From NCBI RefSeq assembly GCF_001667505.1, contig NZ_LZHZ01000020.1, positions 1-44,853 of the forward strand: a stretch of 44,853 nt of DNA, read 5' to 3'. The notes under the pieces are model-generated. The model was not told the origin of the DNA. It was given only the letters and a program-made list of their open reading frames with translations, and did no database searches. Source of the stretch: Mycobacterium sp. ACS1612. Lineage in GTDB: Bacteria > Actinomycetota > Actinomycetes > Mycobacteriales > Mycobacteriaceae. Both the position numbers and the translations under genes were made by a program. Within the stretch, counting starts at the first letter, position 1. Each line of letters opens with the position of its first letter. This document shows, one piece after another, positions 10,983 to 20,200 of the stretch.

Positions 10983-11019
10983 ATCTAACAGCGACCCAGC
11001 CCCCTGGGCACTCGTTTTT
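10983..11019 (-). promoter_or_regulatory. Probable WhiB7-type promoter of tap
   Basis: On the minus strand a run of five A (11019-11015) lies three bases upstream of a poor -35 hexamer GTGCCC (11011-11006). A 17-base spacer leads to TTAGAT (10988-10983), followed by a 15-base leader to the ATG. WhiB7 activates SigA promoters that have an AT-rich patch just before a weak -35, and tap is a known member of the WhiB7 regulon. The elements are visible; the regulator assignment is inference. The region 10968-11041 also serves udgB, for which I see no clear promoter. Confidence 0.5.
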
Positions 11020-11041
11020 GCTCCGCGTGCACAGTGGTGGG

Positions 11042-11860
11042 GTGAAGCTGGCCCATCCGCGTACCGGCGCGATGTTCGATTCGCCCGTGCCTCCCGGCTC
11101 GGGCTGGCCCGGTGATCCCGCCACCGCACGCACCGCGGTGGCGCGGACGCAGGCGCAGGTCGTCTCGATGGCGGCGACGGTCAGAACCCTCGACGAGCTG
11201 GACGCGGAGGTGTCGGTCTGCCGCGCCTGCCCCCGCCTGGTCGAGTGGCGCGAAGAGGTGGCCGTCATCAAGCGCAAGTCGTTCGCCGACCAGCCGTACT
11301 GGGGCCGACCGATCACCGGCTGGGGGTCGTCGCGGCCACGCATATTGATTGTCGGCCTGGCACCCGCGGCGCACGGCGGCAACCGCACGGGCCGGGTGTT
11401 CACCGGCGACCGGTCCGGCGACTTCCTGTTCGCGGCGCTGCACCGCGCCGGTCTCGCGAATCAGGCCGAGTGCGTCGATGCTGCAGATGGGTTGGTGCTC
11501 AACGACACTCGGGTGGCCGCGGCGGTGCGCTGCGCTCCGCCCGGCAACGCGCCGACACCGGCCGAGCGTGCGACGTGCGCGCCGTGGCTGGACGCAGAGT
11601 GGCGGCTGGTCAGTCCTGACGTCCGGGTGATCATCGCGCTCGGCGGCTTCGCGTGGCGCGCGGCCCTGCAGATGGTCGGCGGCGCCCCGACACCGGCGCC
11701 GAAGTTCGGGCACGGCGCGACCGCCACGCTCGGTGAGGTGACGCTGATCGGCTGCTACCACCCCAGCCAGCAGAACACCTTCACCGGCAGGCTCACCCCG
11801 CAGATGCTCGACGACATCTTCGCGCTGGCCCGGGAACGAGCAGCGCAACGGAGGCGTTGA
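11042..11860 (+). CDS. udgB: Family 5 uracil-DNA glycosylase UdgB
   Basis: This 272-residue enzyme belongs to the uracil-DNA glycosylase superfamily, family 5 (Rv1259-like). It removes uracil, and in family 5 also hypoxanthine and ethenocytosine, to start base-excision repair. CRACP near residue 60 and later cysteines (RCAPPGN, RATCAPW) supply the ligands for the 4Fe-4S cluster. [19 protein letters not shown] is the motif A region, which in this family lacks the usual polar catalytic residue (A-A-H). [10 protein letters not shown] is motif B at the DNA-intercalating loop. I chose the GTG at 11042 ([14 protein letters not shown] follows); a GTG or ATG slightly upstream is possible. The gene is divergent from tap, as in M. 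tuberculosis. Confidence 0.9.
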   Translation: MKLAHPRTGAMFDSPVPPGSGWPGDPATARTAVARTQAQVVSMAATVRTLDELDAEVSVCRACPRLVEWREEVAVIKRKSFADQPYWGRPITGWGSSRPRILIVGLAPAAHGGNRTGRVFTGDRSGDFLFAALHRAGLANQAECVDAADGLVLNDTRVAAAVRCAPPGNAPTPAERATCAPWLDAEWRLVSPDVRVIIALGGFAWRAALQMVGGAPTPAPKFGHGATATLGEVTLIGCYHPSQQNTFTGRLTPQMLDDIFALARERAAQRRR

Positions 11861-11861
11861 G

Positions 11862-12917
11862 ATGTCCATGCGACTTTCCGTTCTCGACCTGGTGCCGGTG
11901 CGCACGGACCAGACGACGTCCGATGCCCTGGCTGCGACGACGCACCTCGCACAGACGGCCGACCGCCTCGGCTACACCCGTTACTGGATCGCCGAACACC
12001 ACAACATGCCTGCAGTGGCGGCCACCAGCCCACCGGTGCTGATCGCACACCTGGCCGCGCAAACGGCGCAGCTGCGACTCGGGTCGGGCGGGGTGATGCT
12101 GCCCAACCACGCGCCGCTGGCCGTCGCGGAGCAGTTCGCCCTGCTCGAGGCAGCCCATCCCGGGCGCATCGACCTCGGGATCGGCAGAGCGCCGGGCTCT
12201 GACCCGGTCACCTCGCTGGCGCTGCGCGGGGCGGCGGGCCGCGACGACAGGGATATCGAGGCGTTCCCGCAGTACCTCGACGACGTGGTGGCGCTGATGG
12301 GCACCCACGGCGTGCGGGTGCCGTTGCCGCGGGACCTGATGCGGGAGAACTACATCCTCAAAGCGACACCGGCGGCGGCCTCAGAACCGAAGCTGTGGCT
12401 GCTGGGCTCGTCGATGTACTCCGCGCACCTGGCCGCGGCCAAAGGCCTGCCGTATGTGTTCGCGCATCACTTCTCGGGGCAGGGCACCGCCGAGGCGTTG
12501 GAGGTCTACCGGTCGGAGTTCCGGCCCAGCGACCTGGCGCCCGAACCGCTGACATTCCTGACCGTCAACGCGGTGGTGGCCGAAACCCGGGACGAGGCAA
12601 TGGCTTTGCTGCTGCCGAACCTGCAGATGATGGGCCGGCTGCGGACAGGTCAACCGCTCGGCGCGCTGGATCTGGTCGAGGATGCGCAGCGCCAGGTGAT
12701 GACGCCGCAGGCCCAGCGGGTGGTCGAGGGTGCGCTGCAGCGCGCGGTGGTGGGCACTCCGACCGAGGCGGCCGAGCAGGTGCGTGCGCTGGCTGAGCAG
12801 TTCGACGTCGACGAGGTGATGGTCAATCCGGTCGCGTCGGCTAGGCGGGGAACGGATCCCGCGACAGCGCCTGCCCGGGACACGACGCTGGAGTTGCTCG
12901 CCAAAGAGTTGTTCTAG
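11862..12917 (+). CDS. Luciferase-like (LLM class) flavin-dependent oxidoreductase
   Basis: The 351-residue protein has the bacterial-luciferase TIM-barrel fold of LLM oxidoreductases. Typical segments are LDLVPVRTDQT at the N-terminus, RYWIAEHHNMPAVA, LRLGSGGVMLPNHAPL, and RIDLGIGRAPGSDP around the flavin site. Members use FMNH2 supplied by a reductase, or F420, to oxidise small organic substrates. The EHHNMP segment resembles the FMN-dependent YhbW/MsnO8 subgroup more than F420-dependent enzymes, but the cofactor is uncertain. It starts one base after the udgB stop, so the two genes are probably co-transcribed. M. tuberculosis has an unrelated FAD oxidoreductase (Rv1260) here as I recall, so this slot varies between species. 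Confidence 0.85.
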   Translation: MSMRLSVLDLVPVRTDQTTSDALAATTHLAQTADRLGYTRYWIAEHHNMPAVAATSPPVLIAHLAAQTAQLRLGSGGVMLPNHAPLAVAEQFALLEAAHPGRIDLGIGRAPGSDPVTSLALRGAAGRDDRDIEAFPQYLDDVVALMGTHGVRVPLPRDLMRENYILKATPAAASEPKLWLLGSSMYSAHLAAAKGLPYVFAHHFSGQGTAEALEVYRSEFRPSDLAPEPLTFLTVNAVVAETRDEAMALLLPNLQMMGRLRTGQPLGALDLVEDAQRQVMTPQAQRVVEGALQRAVVGTPTEAAEQVRALAEQFDVDEVMVNPVASARRGTDPATAPARDTTLELLAKELF

Positions 12918-12932
12918 TGCCAGGCTGGCCCG

Positions 12933-13364
12933 ATGTTCGAACGATTCACCGAGACAGCACGACAGTCGATCGTGGGGTCGCAGCGCGAGGCCAAGTCGCT
13001 GAATCAAGCGTCTGTCGGCGCGGAGCTTCTTCTCGTGAGCGTGCTGGACCAACCAGATCCGATACTCGGCCCGATCCTCGAATCACATGGCATCAATGCC
13101 GCAGCCGTGCGCGGGCGCATCTGGGCGGTCTGCGATGCCGGCGGTGAAACACCAAGCGGGCACATCCCTTTCAGCCCGGAGGTGAAGAAGGCGCTCGAAC
13201 TGTCGCTACGCGAATCGCTCGGGCTCGGGCACACTGAGATCGGACCGCTTCATTTGCTGCTCGGTGTGCTGGCCGAAGGCGACAACGCTGGCGTGCAGAC
13301 CCTGCGCGACCTGAACGTCGATGTCGCCGCTCTGACGCGCGAGCTCAAGACGCGAGCCGGTTAG
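12933..13364 (+). CDS. Stand-alone ClpC N-terminal domain protein
   Basis: The 143-residue protein consists only of the double Clp-N repeat found at the start of ClpC1. MFERFTETARQSIV opens repeat 1; SGHIPFSPEVKKALELSLRE and GHTEIGPLHLLLGVL form repeat 2, as in ClpC1. No AAA module follows: the stop comes directly after the domain. ClpC1 uses this domain to bind substrates, adaptors, phospho-arginine and antibiotics such as cyclomarin. M. tuberculosis ClpC2 and related short ClpC-like proteins of other mycobacteria act as decoys that bind such drugs, so a buffering or adaptor role is plausible here; that is inference. It follows the LLM gene by 15 bases. Confidence 0.88.
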   Translation: MFERFTETARQSIVGSQREAKSLNQASVGAELLLVSVLDQPDPILGPILESHGINAAAVRGRIWAVCDAGGETPSGHIPFSPEVKKALELSLRESLGLGHTEIGPLHLLLGVLAEGDNAGVQTLRDLNVDVAALTRELKTRAG

Positions 13365-13810
13365 GGTGTCAGCACCACCACGGGTATCGGGCGCGACGTG
13401 CGCTTCTGATACGCCTCGTAGCGGTTGGCGTTGTTCTTGTTGACGATCTGCCAGAGCCGCGGGTAGTCGGGGTCATCGGGCAGTACCGGCTTCGCCGTCA
13501 CCGCGAACCGCTTTGGCCCGACGTTGATTTCGACCTTTGGATTGGCTTTCAGGTTGTGATACCAGCCGGGCGCCTTGGGATTCCCGGCTTTGGAGGCGAC
13601 CACCAGGTAGTTGCCGCCGTCCTTGGCGTATGTCAGCGAATTGGTCCGCTGGATACCGGTCTTCGCCCCGACAGTGTGCAACAGCAAGTTCGGCGGGGTG
13701 CCGGGCAGGATCCGATGCCCGATCCGGCCGTTGGTGCCCTTGTAGATCTTGTCGTGCAGCATCAACAACGGCAGGCCGATGTACTTCTCCAAGGCGGGCA
13801 TACCACTCAT
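13361..13810 (-). CDS. Ddn-family F420-dependent reductase (Rv1261c-like)
   Basis: This 149-residue protein belongs to the deazaflavin (F420H2)-dependent quinone reductase family that includes Ddn, the enzyme that activates nitroimidazole prodrugs. It is the positional counterpart of Rv1261c. Visible family features are the split-barrel core TPPNLLLHTVGAKTGIQRTNSL, GNYLVVASKAGNPKAPGWYHNLKANP, and the final PVVVLTP. Ddn itself has an N-terminal amphipathic helix and sits at the membrane; the hydrophobic start here (YIGLPLLML) may serve the same purpose. Its stop overlaps that of the Clp-N gene. The start lies four bases after the HIT-protein stop, so it is the last gene of a VOC-HIT-Ddn operon. 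Physiological substrate unknown. Confidence 0.87.
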   Translation of the reverse strand: MSGMPALEKYIGLPLLMLHDKIYKGTNGRIGHRILPGTPPNLLLHTVGAKTGIQRTNSLTYAKDGGNYLVVASKAGNPKAPGWYHNLKANPKVEINVGPKRFAVTAKPVLPDDPDYPRLWQIVNKNNANRYEAYQKRTSRPIPVVVLTP

Positions 13811-13814
13811 GGGC

Positions 13815-14252
13815 TCAGTCTTGCGTAGCCGAGTCCAGTTCCGCTAGGGCCTCGCGCAGCAACCGCCCGGACTCTTCGCGATCCGGATCCTTCCGCAGCA
13901 GCATGCCCTTGGCGAACGACAGCTTGTCGCCGTTCTGCCGGGGCAGCACGTGCAGGTGGATGTGGAACACCGACTGGAACGCGGCCTTGCCGTCGTTGAT
14001 GACGACGTTGTTGCCGTCGGCGTGCAGTCCCGACCGGCGTGCGGCGCGGGCGATGCGGTGACCGATACGCACCAGGTCGGCGACGGTGTCCGGCGGCGTA
14101 TCGGTCAGGTCGACGGTGTGGCGTTTGGGGATGACCAGGGTGTGACCGCGGGTGAACGGGCGGATATCGAGGATGGCCAGGTAGTCGTCGTCCTCGTAGA
14201 TCCGGATGGCCGGGGCTTCACCGGCGACGATGGCGCAGAAGACACAGGACAT
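13815..14252 (-). CDS. HIT-family nucleotide hydrolase (Rv1262c-like)
   Basis: This is a 145-residue histidine-triad protein of the HINT branch. The opening CVFCAIVAGEAPA contains the Cx2C pair common in bacterial members. LVIPKRH sits mid-protein, and the catalytic triad HIHLHVLPR lies near residue 97. HINT enzymes hydrolyse adenosine phosphoramidates or acyl-adenylates. The gene lies in the middle of a tight operon: nine bases after the VOC gene and four before the Ddn-family gene. The ATG at 14252 has GGCGG just upstream. Length is normal. Confidence 0.9.
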   Translation of the reverse strand: MSCVFCAIVAGEAPAIRIYEDDDYLAILDIRPFTRGHTLVIPKRHTVDLTDTPPDTVADLVRIGHRIARAARRSGLHADGNNVVINDGKAAFQSVFHIHLHVLPRQNGDKLSFAKGMLLRKDPDREESGRLLREALAELDSATQD

Positions 14253-14261
14253 TCCGCCACG

Positions 14262-14735
14262 TTAGCCACCGACGTTTTCCTCGGCCCACTCGGCCAAGCG
14301 GCGGTCGCGTTCTTCAGCGGAGACATCCTCGACGCGGGTCATCACGGTCCAGCGCTGACCGAACGGGTCCAGGATCGAGGCGAATCGGTCGCCGGTGACG
14401 AACGTCTGCGCAGGCTCGCGGATGGTGGCTCCCGCCCGTTCTGCCTTGGTGACCACCGCGTCGACGTCCTCGCAGTAGAGGGCCACCGAGTGGGTGGCCG
14501 GTGCCGTCGGGTCTGGTGCAGCGATCTGATAGGCCTCCGCCGGGTCGCCGAGTTGCAGGCGGCCGTTGCCGAAGTCGAGTTCTGCGTGCGCGACCGCGCC
14601 GTCGGGGCCGTCCATCCGGTCGACGAGCTTGGCGCCGAACACCGACACGTAGAAGTCGATCGCTTGCGCCGCACCGTCGACGCAGAGGAAGGGGGTCAGG
14701 CTGGTGTAGCCCTCCGGAATTGCGTTGCTACTCAT
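14262..14735 (-). CDS. VOC/PhnB-like glyoxalase-fold protein
   Basis: The 157-residue protein has the paired beta-alpha-beta-beta-beta units of the vicinal-oxygen-chelate fold in the PhnB subgroup: SLTPFLCVDGAAQAIDFYVSVFGA at the start, AHAELDFGNGRLQLGDP mid-way, and the C-terminal RFASILDPFGQRW. PhnB-like proteins often lack the metal ligands of true glyoxalases and their substrates are mostly unknown; the E/D/H pattern here does not settle the question. It is the first gene of the VOC-HIT-Ddn operon and is divergent from the small acidic gene at 14801. Confidence 0.82.
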   Translation of the reverse strand: MSSNAIPEGYTSLTPFLCVDGAAQAIDFYVSVFGAKLVDRMDGPDGAVAHAELDFGNGRLQLGDPAEAYQIAAPDPTAPATHSVALYCEDVDAVVTKAERAGATIREPAQTFVTGDRFASILDPFGQRWTVMTRVEDVSAEERDRRLAEWAEENVGG

Positions 14736-14800
14736 GTCGGCATCGTCGCGCGGCGCCGCTCGGCGGTATTGGAAAAACGCGACTGGCTAGGCTGATCGGC

Positions 14801-15079
14801 GTGCTTGACGATGCCGATTTCGAAGACGAATCCACTGACGACATGGAAGACACCGAAGAGGACGACAACGGCCATACGCTCTCGATACGCCGGGCAAACG
14901 GCGAAGAGATTCTGACCGTGTTCTCGCCTGGCGAGCAGTGGAGCGCCTATCTGTCCCCTGGCGGAGGGATGACCAACGCGTTCGTCGGGTCACCGGGTGA
15001 TCCGATCGTCTGGGTCAACGCGAACGACCGCCAGGTCGAGCGCGACGAAGACGGAACCTACGTGATCCGCATCGACTAG
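14801..15079 (+). CDS. Small acidic conserved protein, unknown function
   Basis: The 92-residue protein has a strongly acidic first quarter (DDADFEDESTDDMEDTEEDD) followed by a compact beta-rich segment containing ANGEEILTVF, SAYLSPGGGMTN, and WVNANDRQVERDEDGTYVIRID at the end. I do not recognise a family. The GTG at 14801 is preferred because TAGGCT ends exactly seven bases upstream, the leaderless spacing seen repeatedly in this window; no ATG gives a sensible alternative. It is followed 17 bases later by the araC-type gene, which has its own candidate promoter. The acidic tail suggests a cytoplasmic protein that binds a basic partner, but that is a guess. Confidence 0.7.
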   Translation: MLDDADFEDESTDDMEDTEEDDNGHTLSIRRANGEEILTVFSPGEQWSAYLSPGGGMTNAFVGSPGDPIVWVNANDRQVERDEDGTYVIRID

Positions 15080-15096
15080 TTCGTAGCCTGGTCTGT

Positions 15097-15909
15097 ATGG
15101 GTGCTCGGAACGCGACGGCGCACGCCGCACCCGAACGTGGTGTGGTGGGCCGCGCCGCATCCGCCTCGGTGTTCGACCTCGAACGCTGGGCGCCGGCCGG
15201 TGACGCCGCCCGGTTCGTCGAGCACTACTGGTCGGTGAGCTGGAACCTCGACGACCCATTCGACAGCACAGTGATTACGTTTCCCGCTGTGCACCTGACG
15301 ACCGAATGGGGCACCGACGGTAGCCGGCACGGTCACGAGTTGCCCGCGGTGCTGCTGCACGGGGTCGTCGAACGCGTCTTCCGCACGACGATCCGCGGTA
15401 TCGGCACTGTCGTCGGCGCACGCTTTCACCCCGGTGGCTTCACCGCGCGCTACGGGCGCGACGCCGCGTCGTTGACCGGCAGGGTCGAGCGCGCAGAGGA
15501 TCTGCTGGCCGATGCACCACACGATGTCGAGACCTGTTTGGCCGCAATGGAATCCGCAATCGCATCGGGAGCGCCGCTCGACGACACCTATGTACGGCTG
15601 CGCAAACTGGTGGAACGGATCCGCGACGACGACGGGCTGCACCGTGTCGAACAGGTGATGCAGTTCTCGCCGTGGAGCCAGCGCACCACGCAGCGCCTGT
15701 TCCGCCGTTACGTCGGCGTGCCGGTCAAATGGGTGCTGTGCCGGTATCGGTTACAGCAGGCCGCACTCGAAATCGAGAGCACGCCGGGCATCGACCACGC
15801 CGATCTCGCGATCCGGCTCGGCTGGTACGACCAGGCTCATTTCATCAACGACTTCCGCGCGATGTTGGGCACCACACCCGGCGAATACGCCGCAGCCCAT
15901 GGACATTAG
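15097..15909 (+). CDS. AraC-family transcriptional regulator
   Basis: This 270-residue regulator has an N-terminal beta-barrel sensor (FVEHYWSVSWNL, then GARFHPGGF) and a C-terminal AraC double helix-turn-helix from about residue 185 (SQRTTQRLFRRYVGVPVKWVLCRYRLQQA, then DLAIRLGWYDQAHFINDFRAMLGTTPGEY). The layout, including the conserved FRPGGF-like segment, is that of actinobacterial regulators with a DUF6597-type N-terminus. The ATG at 15097 has TAGCCT ending seven bases upstream, so a leaderless message is likely. The amidase begins eight bases after its stop and is probably co-transcribed, which makes the amidase or its substrate a plausible regulatory target. Confidence 0.87.
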   Translation: MGARNATAHAAPERGVVGRAASASVFDLERWAPAGDAARFVEHYWSVSWNLDDPFDSTVITFPAVHLTTEWGTDGSRHGHELPAVLLHGVVERVFRTTIRGIGTVVGARFHPGGFTARYGRDAASLTGRVERAEDLLADAPHDVETCLAAMESAIASGAPLDDTYVRLRKLVERIRDDDGLHRVEQVMQFSPWSQRTTQRLFRRYVGVPVKWVLCRYRLQQAALEIESTPGIDHADLAIRLGWYDQAHFINDFRAMLGTTPGEYAAAHGH

Positions 15910-15917
15910 GAGATTGC

Positions 15918-17297
15918 GTGGACAGCAATGAGCTCGCGTTCGCCGGTGCCGCACAGCAGGCGCGATTGCTTGCCGACGGCGCCGTCACGGCGCAGGCCCT
16001 GTTGGACGTCTACCTCGACCGGGTCAGCCGGATCGATCGCGACCTGAGGTCATATCGCGTGGTGCTGGCCGACAGTGCACGCAAAGAGGCAGCCGCGGCG
16101 CAGGCGCGACTGGATGCGGGGGAGCGGTTGCCGCTGCTCGGCGTGCCCATCGCCATCAAGGACGACGTGGATGTCGCGGGTGAGGTGACCACGTACGGCA
16201 CCGCCGCGCACGGCCCTGTGGTCAGCCAGGATGCCGAGGTGGTGCGACGACTGCGGTGCGCGGGCGCGGTTATCATCGGCAAAACTTCGGTGCCGGAGAT
16301 GACGATCTGGTCGTTCACCGAGACCGTCACTTTCGGTGCCACCCGCAACCCGTGGAACACCGACTACACGCCAGGCGGCAGCAGCGGGGGTAGCGGCGCC
16401 GCGGTGGCGGCCGGACTGACATCGATGGCGCTGGGTTCGGACGGCATGGGTTCGATCCGGATCCCGTCGACGTGGTGCGGGTTGTTCGGGATCAAGCCGC
16501 AGCGCGACCGGGTGCCCATGGCGCCGCATGACGACGCGTGGAACGGATTGAGCGTGAACGGGCCGATGGCGCGCACGGTGGAGGACGCCGCGCTGTTCCT
16601 CGACGCCACGGCGCCAGGAAATGATTTCGTGGCTGCCGCCAACCGCCTGCCTGGTCGGTTGCGAATTGCATTGAGCCTCAAGGTTCCTCCACCGTTGACT
16701 GCGCGCGTCGGCAAGGCGCAGCGGGCGGCGGTGGAGGAGGCAGGGGTCCTGCTGCGAGAACTCGGACACGAGGTGGTGACGCGGGATCCCGACTATCCGC
16801 CGTCCGGCATGTACGGCCAGGGTCTGCCGCGGTACTTCCGCGGCGTGGCCGACGAAGTGCGGTTGCTGCCACACCCGGAGCGACTCGAACGCCGCACCCG
16901 TGGTTTCGCCCGGATCGGCGGACTGATCTCGGATCGGCGCATGAACGCCATCCGCGGCGCGGAAAGTCAAGTAATCGAACGGGTCCTTTCGATCTTCGAT
17001 GACGTCGACGTGGTCGTCACACCCGGTACGGCGACGGGTCCGTCGCGTATCGGCGCGTACCAGCGGAGAGGCGCGGTTTCGACACTGGCGTTCGTGGCGC
17101 AGCGCGTTCCGTTCCAGGCGATGTTCAACGTGACAGGTCAGCCCGCGGCGGCGGTGCCGTGGGATCTGGACGGCGACGGTGTGCCGACCTCAATTCAGCT
17201 GGTGGGCAGGCCATCTGACGAGGCGACGTTGCTGTCGCTGGCGGCGCAGATCGAGCAGGCCCGGCCGTGGGCGCAGCGCCGCCCGCCGGTGTCTTAA
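15918..17297 (+). CDS. amiB2: Amidase AmiB2
   Basis: The 459-residue protein is an amidase-signature serine hydrolase (Rv1263, AmiB2-like). The Ser-cisSer-Lys triad is recognisable: lysine in PIAIKDDVDV, the cis-serine in the glycine/serine loop PGGSSGGSGAAVAAG, and the nucleophile in GSDGMGSIRIPS. Such enzymes hydrolyse carboxamides to acid and ammonia; the substrate is unknown. I chose the GTG at 15918 because AGGAGA (15908-15913) precedes it at the right distance and the length then fits the family; earlier in-frame codons lie inside the araC gene. Its stop overlaps that of the convergent cyclase/ATPase gene. Confidence 0.9.
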   Translation: MDSNELAFAGAAQQARLLADGAVTAQALLDVYLDRVSRIDRDLRSYRVVLADSARKEAAAAQARLDAGERLPLLGVPIAIKDDVDVAGEVTTYGTAAHGPVVSQDAEVVRRLRCAGAVIIGKTSVPEMTIWSFTETVTFGATRNPWNTDYTPGGSSGGSGAAVAAGLTSMALGSDGMGSIRIPSTWCGLFGIKPQRDRVPMAPHDDAWNGLSVNGPMARTVEDAALFLDATAPGNDFVAAANRLPGRLRIALSLKVPPPLTARVGKAQRAAVEEAGVLLRELGHEVVTRDPDYPPSGMYGQGLPRYFRGVADEVRLLPHPERLERRTRGFARIGGLISDRRMNAIRGAESQVIERVLSIFDDVDVVVTPGTATGPSRIGAYQRRGAVSTLAFVAQRVPFQAMFNVTGQPAAAVPWDLDGDGVPTSIQLVGRPSDEATLLSLAAQIEQARPWAQRRPPVS

Positions 17298-20200
17298 TCC
17301 ATCGCCGCCGCCCACGCCATGTGGCCCTCGAAGTCCAGGCCGGTCGCCATTTGCCGATAGCGGTCGCGACAGTCGCGGTACGTCGCCTTGTCGCCGCGCG
17401 CGTCGGCCAGCAGCGCACGCAACTGCAGCAGCCAGAGGTCATGCAGCACAAAGCCCGGCTCAGTCGGATAGGCCGCCAATCTGTCGATGGCTCTCTGCGC
17501 CTCGTCGACGTCGCTGTCCAAGCGGCGTCGCAACAGCGACTCGACGAGTACGGAGGTGGCTTTCGCGATCCACTGTGCGGCCTCTGCCGCGTACAGCTCG
17601 TCGAGCGCCGCACGGACCAGTTCGACCGCCCCGTCGAGGTCACCGGTTCTGGCTTTCTCTCTCGCCAGGTGCAGCTGTATCACACGCAGATTGTTGCTGA
17701 AGTGGTAGGTGTCCGACGCGGCCAGCTCTGCGAGCAGTTGGTAACCCTCGTCACGCAGCGGTCCTTCCTGATGCACGACAGTGATCGCCCGTGTCGCCCT
17801 GGCCATGTCCAACACGAAATCGTCGCCGAATTGTTCCGCCGCAGAAAGTATCTCAGTGGTCTCTCTGAGAGCCACTGCATCCGGCAACAGGATGCCGTTG
17901 GCGATCGGGATGAGGCGAACGGTCCACAGCGCACCGGAGCGCATCGCGGGCTCGATCGTGTCGGCCGCCTCAATGGCCTGTGCGAAATCATCCCGCCAGC
18001 CGGGCAGACCCATCAGGCACCTGTTCAGCCCGCGATACGACAGCGCGGTCGTGAGCGGAGAGACGGTCAACATCCTGCCCCCGGTCACATCGCCCTCGGC
18101 CAAGTCGATGACCCGCTGCGCCAGCGCCAGGACGGTAGAGAAGCGACCGGCCTCCATATTGGCCGACATCGGCGGCACAGAGAGCGCAACGACCAACGTC
18201 GGGTCGTCGATGGCATCGAGAAGTTGGAGCAACTCGGAGGCGAGGCGCGACGACTCTTGTTCGTGCCCAAGGCCTTCCAGCTGCCTGGCCATCAGCAATC
18301 CGCACGTTCCGACGGCCAGCGACCGCTGATCGCCGGCCGCCGTGCACAGGCGACGCAGCTCCTCAAAGCCGGTGTCGAGCCCTTTGACACCAAGACGGTA
18401 TGCATTGGCGCACAACTGCGTGCGTGCCGCTATGCGCATGGCCATGTGATCGGGTACGTCGTCGGACAACCGGTCGGCGACCTGTTTGGCCCTGTTCCAA
18501 CTTGATCGCGCGGCCGCGATGTTTCGCCATGTCGACCAGGTCGCCGCGCGCATGTGCCAGCCGAAAGCGCCGGATAGATCGCCGGCCGCCTCTAGATGTT
18601 CGGCGATCAGGGCCGCGTTCTCGTCACCCGGTTTGCGCGATTCGATCGCCGAAGCCAACCGTCGATGAAGTAGCGCGCGATCGGCTTTCAGTTGAGCCTC
18701 GTAGGCGACGGCCCGGATGAGTGGGTGCCGGAAGCTGTATTCGGCCGACGGCGTGAACCTGACCTGGTCGACAAGCTGCGCTTCGATCAACGGTGTCACG
18801 TCGTGCTCTTCGACAAGCGCCGTCAGCAGTTCGGCGTCGAAGCGCATCCCGACGACGGCGGCCGCGTTGAGTGTTCTCTTCGCCGCAGGATCCAGGCGGT
18901 CGATACGAGCCCCGATGGTGGCTTGCAGAGAAGCAGGGACGTCGACGCTGGTTACGTCCCCATGTAGTTGGTACGACCCGGGCCGGCCCACAAGCACCCC
19001 GCGCTCGGCCAGGTCACGCACCGTCTCCTCGGCGAAGAAGGGGTTTCCGGCAGCCCGTTCCGCGACCAAAGCTGTCAACCCGCCCAATGAAGGATCTGTG
19101 CCGAGCAACTCCTTCGTGAGTGTGGTCACCTGCTCGTCGGTCAGCGGTCGCAGCGCGATTGTCTGCGTGCCTTGGGTGCGGGTCAGCGCACCCTCGTATT
19201 CCGGGCGGTACGTGATCAGCATCAGCGATCTGGTCTGCGGGATGACCGCGATGAAATCCGCGAGCATCGACTCACTGGCCTCGTCGATCCAGTGAGCGTC
19301 TTCAACGACGTATACGGCGGGCTCCGTTCGTGCCGTGGAACTCGCCTTGATCAACGCGGTCAGTCGGCGTCGACGCGCGTCGGGTCCAATAGCGGGGAGC
19401 GTCTCGGTCGGATCGCGGATTCCGAGTAGGTCCTCGAGCATTCGCACATCGTCGGCGCCGATATGGGGCGTTTGCGCCCGAAGGTGCGCACGCGCGGCCT
19501 GTCTGTCGAGGCCCTCGACTCCCGAGATCGCGCGCATCAGACGGCCGATCACGTGGAAAGGAACGTCACTGGTGTGCGATTCGCAGTAGGTGGTGAACAC
19601 CGGCAGCTCACCTTTCGCCGCGACTGCGGAGACTTCACGGATGAGCCGGCTCTTTCCGATACCTGCCGGACCGACAATGTTGACGACACCGCCCATACCG
19701 GTTGTTGTTTCGGCGAGGATAGCGGTGACTGTGTCGAGTTCCCAGGTACGACCCACGAGTGTCGACTCGATACGCGCGGTCGGATGTGCACCGCCTGCCG
19801 CGAGCAGGCGTCGGGCGGCGACAGGAACGTTCGTGCCTTTGATTCGGACGAGTTCTCGGTCGGCGAGCAACACCGCGTTCTCGACCAGGCGCGCAGTCGA
19901 CTCGCCGAGCATCACCCCGCCCGGCGGGGCGGCCGATTCCATGCGTTGGGCCATCCCGACCTGTTCCCCGATAGTCGTGTAAGGCGCAACGCTGGAACCG
20001 ATTTCACCGGCGATGACCTGTCCGGAGTTCAGCCCGATGCGTAACGGCAGTGTCGAGCCGACCTCCTTTTGGATGTCCAGAGCCGCCATGCAGGCCCGGA
20101 ATGCATGGTCTTCCAACATGATTGGCGCGCCGAACACGGCCATGATGCCGTCGCCGGTGAACTGGCTCAGCGTTCCGCCATATCGCTTCACGGCTGCCGC

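Noticed and set aside
16384..16480. Amidase with a defective signature (GSDGMGSIRIP instead of GSDTGGSIRIP)
   Set aside because: The nucleophilic serine, cis-serine and lysine are all present; the change is a tolerated neighbour substitution and, as far as I recall, similar in Rv1263.
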